Assembly: GCF_902859695.1 (NCBI RefSeq)
Contig: NZ_CADIJL010000034.1
Coordinates: forward strand, 1-63,264
From: Achromobacter ruhlandii
GTDB taxonomy: Bacteria > Pseudomonadota > Gammaproteobacteria > Burkholderiales > Burkholderiaceae_B
Reading direction: 5' to 3'
Length of the DNA stretch: 63,264 nt
Positions within the stretch are counted from its first letter, which is position 1. Every line of letters begins with the position of its first letter. The translations under genes were made by a program, and so were the position numbers. Positions 58,970 through 63,264 of the stretch are shown here, one piece after another. A model generated the notes under the pieces. That model did not search any database, was not told the origin of the DNA, and saw only the letters and a list, made by a program, of their open reading frames with translations.

Positions 58970-59323
58970 CTACATGAAACAGGGCCCCAGCTCGCGCACC
59001 TCGACCGTGGCCCAGCGCGCCGCGGGGCATTCGGCCGCCAGCGCGAGCGCTTGCGCGCGATCCTCGCAGTTGAGCAGGAAGAAGCCGCCGATCATCTCCT
59101 TGGCCTCGGCGAAGGGGCCGTCAACCAGCGTGCGCTGGCCGTCGCGCACGCGCAGCCGCACGCCGTCCGCATCGGACTTGAGGGATTCGGCGCGCGCCAG
59201 CAGGCCGCGCGCCTGCAGCCCTTCGGCGTAGCGCACCATCTGGGCGTAGACCTCGCGGCCTTCCTCGGGCGTGCGCTCGGCGCGCTGGCCGGGAGGCTCG
59301 ACGATGAGAAGCATGTACGGCAT
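58970..59323 (-). CDS. YciI/DGPF-domain protein (second copy)
   Basis: 117 residues from ATG 59323, beginning MPYMLLIVEPPGQRAE and containing TLVDGPFAEAKEMIGGFFLLN, the DGPF signature. It is the first gene of the minus-strand ECF42 neighbourhood, 146 bases before the second DGPF gene. No matching ECF42 promoter was found directly upstream, only a partial TGTCGG (59374-59379), so it may have another promoter. Confidence 0.85.
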   Translation of the reverse strand: MPYMLLIVEPPGQRAERTPEEGREVYAQMVRYAEGLQARGLLARAESLKSDADGVRLRVRDGQRTLVDGPFAEAKEMIGGFFLLNCEDRAQALALAAECPAARWATVEVRELGPCFM

Positions 59324-59520
59324 GGACGGTTCCTGGTGGCAGGGGCGCCTGGAGGGGCGCGAGGGCGCGGACCCCGACACGCATCGGGCGCCCGGCCGGC
59401 AGCCGCCAGATTACGCTGTTTGGGATGTCTCGGACAGGGCGGCGTGGGCCTTCCCGCCAGGGCCGTGATGCGGCCGGCCGCGCTTGCCATTCCCGGCCGG
59501 GGCCGGGGCGCGGGAGCGCG

Positions 59521-60540
59521 TCAGGAATCGCCCGCCGGCGCGGCCTTCGCGGCGGCCGGCTGCGGCGCCTGGGCCGTGCTGGCCGCCGGCTTGGCGGTCT
59601 TGCCGTCGGCGTGCTGGGCCTGCCCCGGGGCAGGCTTGGCCGGCGCGGTGATGTCCATGATCAGCTCCACGCGCCGGTTGGCCGCGCGGCCCGCCGGGGT
59701 GTCGTTGGATTCGATCGGGCGCGTCTCGGCGTAGCCCACCGCGCGCAGGCGGCTGCCGGCCACGCCGTCGCGCACCAGTTCGCGCAGCACGCTGGTGGCG
59801 CGGCTGCTGGACAGCTCCCAGTTGGAGGCGAACTGCCGCGTCTGGATCGGCACCGGGTCGCTGTGGCCTTCGACCGAGACCTGGTAGTCGTTCTTGTTCA
59901 GGATCGTGGCCAGGCGCTTGATCACGTCCAGGCCCGACGGGCTGAGCGTGGCCTGGCCCGAGGGGAACAGCAGCTCGTTGCTGATGCGGAAGCTGACCGA
60001 TTGCTCGTTGATGATGACGTCGACCGACTTGCCCAGGTCGCCCAGGCCCAGTGATTCCTTGGACGGCGCCTTCAGCGGCGGGGCGGCCTGCGCCACCACC
60101 TCGCCGTCGTCGGACGCGGGGGCGGCGGCGGTGGCGGTGGCCGTGGCGGCCGGCGCCGCTGGTTCGGCCCAACTGGCCGGGATGGCGGGCGTGTCGAATT
60201 CGGCGTATTCGCCGTCGTAGGCCGGCAGGCCCTTGGCCGCCAGGCTGCCGACGATGTCGACCTGTGTCTCGCCGGGCTCGGAGAAACCGCCGTGCAGGCG
60301 CGCCACGGCCAGCATCACCACCAGCATGGCCAGCAGCAGGGTGATCAGGTCCAGGTAGCTGAGCAGCCAGTTCTCGGCGTCGCTTTCGACCGTGTCGTCG
60401 ACGTGCCAGCGGGCGTAGCGGTCCTTGCGGTCGCTCTTGCTGGGGCGCCAGCCGCTGTTGGCCGCCGCTTTCTGCGCGCGCAACTGGGCCTGGCGGGCCT
60501 GCTCGATCCGCTGCGCCAGGGAGGGGGAAATCAGGCTCAT
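59521..60540 (-). CDS. MotB-like stator protein (OmpA domain)
   Basis: 339 residues. One membrane helix at about 58-80 with Asp64 in LLSYLDLITLLLAMLVVML is the ion-binding position of MotB/PomB. The periplasmic part has a Pro/Ala linker (about 100-160) and an OmpA/peptidoglycan-binding domain (about 170-300; VSFRISNELLFPSGQATLSPSG, VSVEGHSDPVPIQ, NWELSSSRATSVLREL, NRRVELIMD). A Pro/Ala-rich tail ends the protein. The start overlaps the MotA-like gene by 4 bases. It lies outside any flagellar cluster visible here, so it may be a second or alternative stator. MotB versus PomB/MotD cannot be decided. Confidence 0.88.
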   Translation of the reverse strand: MSLISPSLAQRIEQARQAQLRAQKAAANSGWRPSKSDRKDRYARWHVDDTVESDAENWLLSYLDLITLLLAMLVVMLAVARLHGGFSEPGETQVDIVGSLAAKGLPAYDGEYAEFDTPAIPASWAEPAAPAATATATAAAPASDDGEVVAQAAPPLKAPSKESLGLGDLGKSVDVIINEQSVSFRISNELLFPSGQATLSPSGLDVIKRLATILNKNDYQVSVEGHSDPVPIQTRQFASNWELSSSRATSVLRELVRDGVAGSRLRAVGYAETRPIESNDTPAGRAANRRVELIMDITAPAKPAPGQAQHADGKTAKPAASTAQAPQPAAAKAAPAGDS

Positions 60541-61400
60541 TGGCGCGCGGCGGCGGGGCGGGTAATGGATACGGGCTTGGCGGCGGAGGACACCTGGCCC
60601 TCGGTCTTGCCGCGCGCGGCGGAGGCGCCGCCGTCGTAGATTTCGTCCTCGACGTGCATGACAAACGAGTTCAGGGTCTCGCGCACCACGGCCGGGCCGC
60701 GCTTCTCGCACATCATCGAGATGCCCTGCAGCACCATGTTCATGGACTCGACGCGGCGCGCGGTGCGGCGTTCCAGCTTGACGGCGATCGGCTTGCACAC
60801 CAGGTTGGCCAGCAGGATGCCGTAGAAGGTGGTCATCAGGCCGATGGCCAGCTGCTGGCCGATGGTGGTCATGCTGCCGTCGCCCAGCACCGACATCAGG
60901 TTGATCAGGCCGACCAGCGTGCCCAGCATGCCGAAGGCCGGCGCGAACGTGGCCATGACGCGGAACATCTGCGCCTCGGCCATTTCCCGCGCCTTGAGCC
61001 GCGCCACGCGCCATTGCAGCAGCTCGATGATCTGGTCTTCGGGGGTGTTGTCGATGATCAGTTGCACGCCCGTGCGCAGGAACGGGTTGGTGACCTTCTT
61101 GAGTTCCTGTTCGACCTTGTGGACGTCGGTGTTCATCCACAGCTGCGCCATGTTGACCAGTTCCTCGATGTCGCGCTGCTGGTCGTGCTGGTCGCTGCGG
61201 AACACCGTGACCACCAGCTTGAACACCCGCATCACTTCGGACAGCGGGTAGGCGATGAACAGCGCGGCGCAGGTGCCGCCCAGCACGATGGCCAGGCCCG
61301 GCAGGTTGAAATACATGCCGGGGTTGGTGGCGGCCAGCGCGATGACGATGACCAGGGTGAGCAGGCCGACAACGGCGCCGATGACGGTAGACGGATTCAT
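60537..61400 (-). CDS. MotA-like stator protein
   Basis: 287 residues. Four membrane helices: about 4-24, 33-53, and a later pair about 150-175 (FAPAFGMLGTLVGLINLMSVL) and 180-205 (AIGLMTTFYGILLANLVCKPIAVKL). The conserved Pro in the LAPAFG-type helix and the charged cytoplasmic loop (MAQLWMNTDVHKVEQELKKV) are typical of MotA/PomA. The long open frame upstream is a shadow; ATG 61400 is the family start. It forms an operon with the MotB-like gene. Ion (H+ or Na+) cannot be told from the sequence. Confidence 0.88.
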   Translation of the reverse strand: MNPSTVIGAVVGLLTLVIVIALAATNPGMYFNLPGLAIVLGGTCAALFIAYPLSEVMRVFKLVVTVFRSDQHDQQRDIEELVNMAQLWMNTDVHKVEQELKKVTNPFLRTGVQLIIDNTPEDQIIELLQWRVARLKAREMAEAQMFRVMATFAPAFGMLGTLVGLINLMSVLGDGSMTTIGQQLAIGLMTTFYGILLANLVCKPIAVKLERRTARRVESMNMVLQGISMMCEKRGPAVVRETLNSFVMHVEDEIYDGGASAARGKTEGQVSSAAKPVSITRPAAARQ

Positions 61401-61675
61401 GGATCTTGCCCGATTGCGAGGGGGCATCCCGTGCACGGAATGCGGGATGGTGGCAAATTCTAGCCACGCAAGCGGCCGGCCAATCCGTCGGAAAACGGGG
61501 CGAAAGGGGCGGTAAGCGCCGGCTTGAACCGGCGCCCGGGCGCAGCCGCCGGCGGAATAAATGGGGTCAGAATTATTTCGCGGTGAGGGGTTCCTGGCTG
61601 GCCGGGATGGGGGCGCGTCCTTCCTCCCGGCGCTAGGGCAAGCACGCGGCGCGATCCGGCGGCCGCCTGTGCCGC
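61401..61675. other. 275-base intergenic region with hairpins
   Basis: Holds the start side of motA and the end of the GNAT gene. Two perfect stems: CATCCCG/CGGGATG (61425-61449) and GCGCCGG/CCGGCGC (61516-61535). A short AT-rich element, AATAA-N12-TTATT around GGGGTCAG (61557-61578), is a sequence I associate with scattered mobile fragments in proteobacteria. TAGAAT (61462-61457, minus strand) could be a -10 for motA, with no good -35. Confidence 0.35.
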
Positions 61676-62272
61676 TCAGGCCGGGCGGCCGTCCGTGCGG
61701 GCCGGCGGGGCCGACAGGCGCCGCGCCCGCCATTCCTCGCGCGTGATCTCCCAGATCTCGGCCATCTGCCGTCCCGAGACGAAACCGCGTTCCTCGGTGG
61801 CCACCAGCCGCATGCCGGTGCGCTCGGACAGGCGGCGCGAGCCGTCGTTGGCCGCCGCCTTGGGCGCGCGCAGCACCGGCTGGTCCAGCACCTCGAACCA
61901 GAAGGCCGTGACCGCCTCGCTGGCCTCGGTCATGTAGCCCTGGCCGCGATAGTCCGGGTCGAGCCAGAAACCACGGTGGTTGCCCGGGTCGTCGCGCATC
62001 AGGCTGATCAGCCCGATCAGGCGGCCGGGCTCGGTGCGCGGGCGCAGCGACCAATGCCACTGCGCGCCCCGCCGCATGGCCGGTAGCGCCACCTGCTCCA
62101 CGTAGGTGCGGGCGCCATCCGCCGGATACGGCCAGGGCACCTGCTCGGCCAGGTAGCGCACCACTTCCCACTGCGGAAAGATGCGCTGGATGGCGGGCGC
62201 GTCGTCCGCGCACAGCGGTCGCAGCAGCAGGCGTTCGGTGTCGAGCGGGGGCGGGGCGGGTACGTCGGGCAT
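61676..62272 (-). CDS. GNAT N-acetyltransferase (RimJ/RimL-like)
   Basis: 198 residues from ATG 62272. Features: LDTERLLLRPLCADDAPAIQRIF at the start, GLISLMRDDPGNHRGFWLDPDYRGQGYMTEASEAVTAFWFE with the acetyl-CoA loop (RGQGYMTEA), and a C-terminal SRRLSERTGMRLVATEERG typical of ribosomal-protein-type acetyltransferases. Longer starts upstream are possible but add poorly conserved sequence. Diverges from the NYN gene. Substrate unknown. Confidence 0.85.
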   Translation of the reverse strand: MPDVPAPPPLDTERLLLRPLCADDAPAIQRIFPQWEVVRYLAEQVPWPYPADGARTYVEQVALPAMRRGAQWHWSLRPRTEPGRLIGLISLMRDDPGNHRGFWLDPDYRGQGYMTEASEAVTAFWFEVLDQPVLRAPKAAANDGSRRLSERTGMRLVATEERGFVSGRQMAEIWEITREEWRARRLSAPPARTDGRPA

Positions 62273-62379
62273 GGCGGTCGGCGGGGCGGGGCGAGCGGAA
62301 ATGTATATCATGGGCGGCGAAACGCGGCCAATCGCCCCCGCCAGGCGGCCGGGGTGGCCGCGGCAACGGAGAAACACTT

Positions 62380-63264
62380 ATGAATGCCAACGAAAACGTC
62401 AGCATGGCGCTTTTTTGCGACTTCGAGAACGTGGCGCTTGGCGTGCGCGACACCAAGTACCAGAAGTTCGACATCCGCCCGGTGCTGGAGCGCCTGCTGC
62501 TCAAGGGCAGCATCGTGGTCAAGAAGGCCTATTGCGACTGGGAGCGCTACAAGGAATTCAAGGCGCCGATGCACGAGGCCAATTTCGAGCTGATCGAGAT
62601 TCCGCACGTGCGCCAGTCGGGCAAGAACTCGGCCGACATCCGGCTGGTGGTGGACGCGCTGGACTTCTGCTACACCAAGTCGCACGTCAACACCTTCGTC
62701 ATCATCAGCGGCGATTCCGACTTCTCGCCGCTGGTGTCCAAGCTGCGCGAAAACAACAAGAAGGTGATCGGGGTGGGGGTCAAGCAATCCACCTCGGACC
62801 TCCTGATCGCCAATTGCGACGAATTCATCTTCTATGACGACCTGGCCCGCGAAGGCCAGCGCGCCGCCGACGCCCGCCGCGACAACCGCGGCGGCGGCAA
62901 CGCCGGCCAGCGCCGCTCGCCCGACGAGGAGCGCCGCCGCAAGGAAGAACTGGAAGCCCGCAAGACCCAGGCGGTCGACATGGTGGTCGAGACCTTCGAG
63001 GCGCTGATGGCCGAGCGCGGCGACAGCGGCAAGATCTGGGCCTCGGCCCTGAAGGACGCTCTCAAGCGCCGCCGGCCGGATTTCAACGAGTCGTACTATG
63101 GCTTCCGCGCCTTCGGCAACCTGCTGGACGAGGCGCAGTCGCGCGGCTTCCTGGAAGTCGGGCGCGAGGAGAAATCCGGCACCTACGTCTATCGCGACAA
63201 TGCCGGCGGCGCGCCGGCCGGGGCGGCGGGCCGGTCGGCGCCTCGCGCGGCCGAGGCCGCCGAG
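62380..63264 (+). CDS. NYN domain protein with OST-HTH/LOTUS-like C-terminus (3' partial)
   Basis: At least 295 residues; the frame runs off the right edge without a stop. The NYN (PIN-like) RNase fold is at about 8-165 with acidic active-site candidates Asp14 (LFCDFENVALG), Asp86/Asp92 (NSADIRLVVDALDF) and Asp112/Asp114 (IISGDSDFSPL), all intact. A charged Arg-rich linker follows (RRDNRGGGNAGQRR), then an OST-HTH-like segment (IWASALKDALKRRRPDFNESYYGFRAFGNLLDEAQSRGFLEV), which in other proteins binds RNA. Role: probable RNA-processing or RNA-degrading enzyme. The start ATG 62380 has CGGAG nearby. Confidence 0.87.
   Translation, partial: MNANENVSMALFCDFENVALGVRDTKYQKFDIRPVLERLLLKGSIVVKKAYCDWERYKEFKAPMHEANFELIEIPHVRQSGKNSADIRLVVDALDFCYTKSHVNTFVIISGDSDFSPLVSKLRENNKKVIGVGVKQSTSDLLIANCDEFIFYDDLAREGQRAADARRDNRGGGNAGQRRSPDEERRRKEELEARKTQAVDMVVETFEALMAERGDSGKIWASALKDALKRRRPDFNESYYGFRAFGNLLDEAQSRGFLEVGREEKSGTYVYRDNAGGAPAGAAGRSAPRAAEAAE

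Noticed and set aside
61557..61578. Insertion-sequence end near GGGGTCAGAATTATTT
   Set aside because: No transposase gene or matching second end is present; one short motif is not enough.

Overview
The window is very GC-rich, densely packed chromosomal DNA. Gene content and protein style (T6SS genes with VgrG effector islands, CaiB/BaiF-type CoA transferase, many LysR regulators, DUF802/DUF3348/DUF2894 proteins) suggest a betaproteobacterium of the Alcaligenaceae, most like Achromobacter or Bordetella. This is inferred from protein resemblance; no rRNA or other marker gene is present. No tRNA, rRNA, CRISPR array or intact insertion sequence was seen, and no stretch longer than about 275 bases lacks a gene.

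Region 1 (1-31.0 kb) is a type VI secretion system with three VgrG effector modules. At the left edge, the tail of a VgrG is followed by a DUF4123 adaptor, a DUF3304 lipoprotein, a DUF2235 (Tle-type lipase-like) effector and a second DUF3304 lipoprotein, all overlapping by a few bases. On the opposite strand, tssJ, tssK and tssL are followed by a 1702-residue VgrG with a C-terminal HEIGH zinc-metallopeptidase-like domain, then a secreted protein and a small membrane protein that may be its immunity factors. A divergent promoter region at about 14.12-14.27 kb separates these from the plus-strand operon: TPR lipoprotein, tssB, tssC, hcp, tssE, tssF, tssG, clpV, vgrG, DUF4123 adaptor, a VasX-like membrane-acting effector and its probable membrane immunity protein. 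The core genes tssM and tssA are not in the window.

Region 2 (31.0-38.3 kb) holds a carotenoid-oxygenase gene and then a four-gene minus-strand cassette: DUF3348, a 1099-residue MotA/ExbB-like channel protein (DUF802) with a huge repeat-containing helical tail, a MotB/OmpA-like partner, and DUF2894. Its layout recalls the ZorA/ZorB motor of Zorya phage defence but without ZorC/ZorD, and it is the best candidate here for an undescribed system.

Region 3 (38.3-59.4 kb) is accessory metabolism and regulation: a beta-propeller protein with a transcription factor, a SUKH/ankyrin protein, a CoA transferase diverging from an HTH-citrate-synthase fusion across a perfect palindrome, a MarR regulator with an AlkD-like repair protein, GST/LysR and LysR/MFS divergent pairs, an AraC/EamA pair, and an ECF42-type sigma factor operon with YciI/DGPF and glyoxalase-fold proteins and a matching promoter.

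Region 4 (59.5-63.3 kb) has a MotA/MotB-type stator pair, a GNAT acetyltransferase and the start of a NYN-domain RNase-like protein that runs off the right edge.
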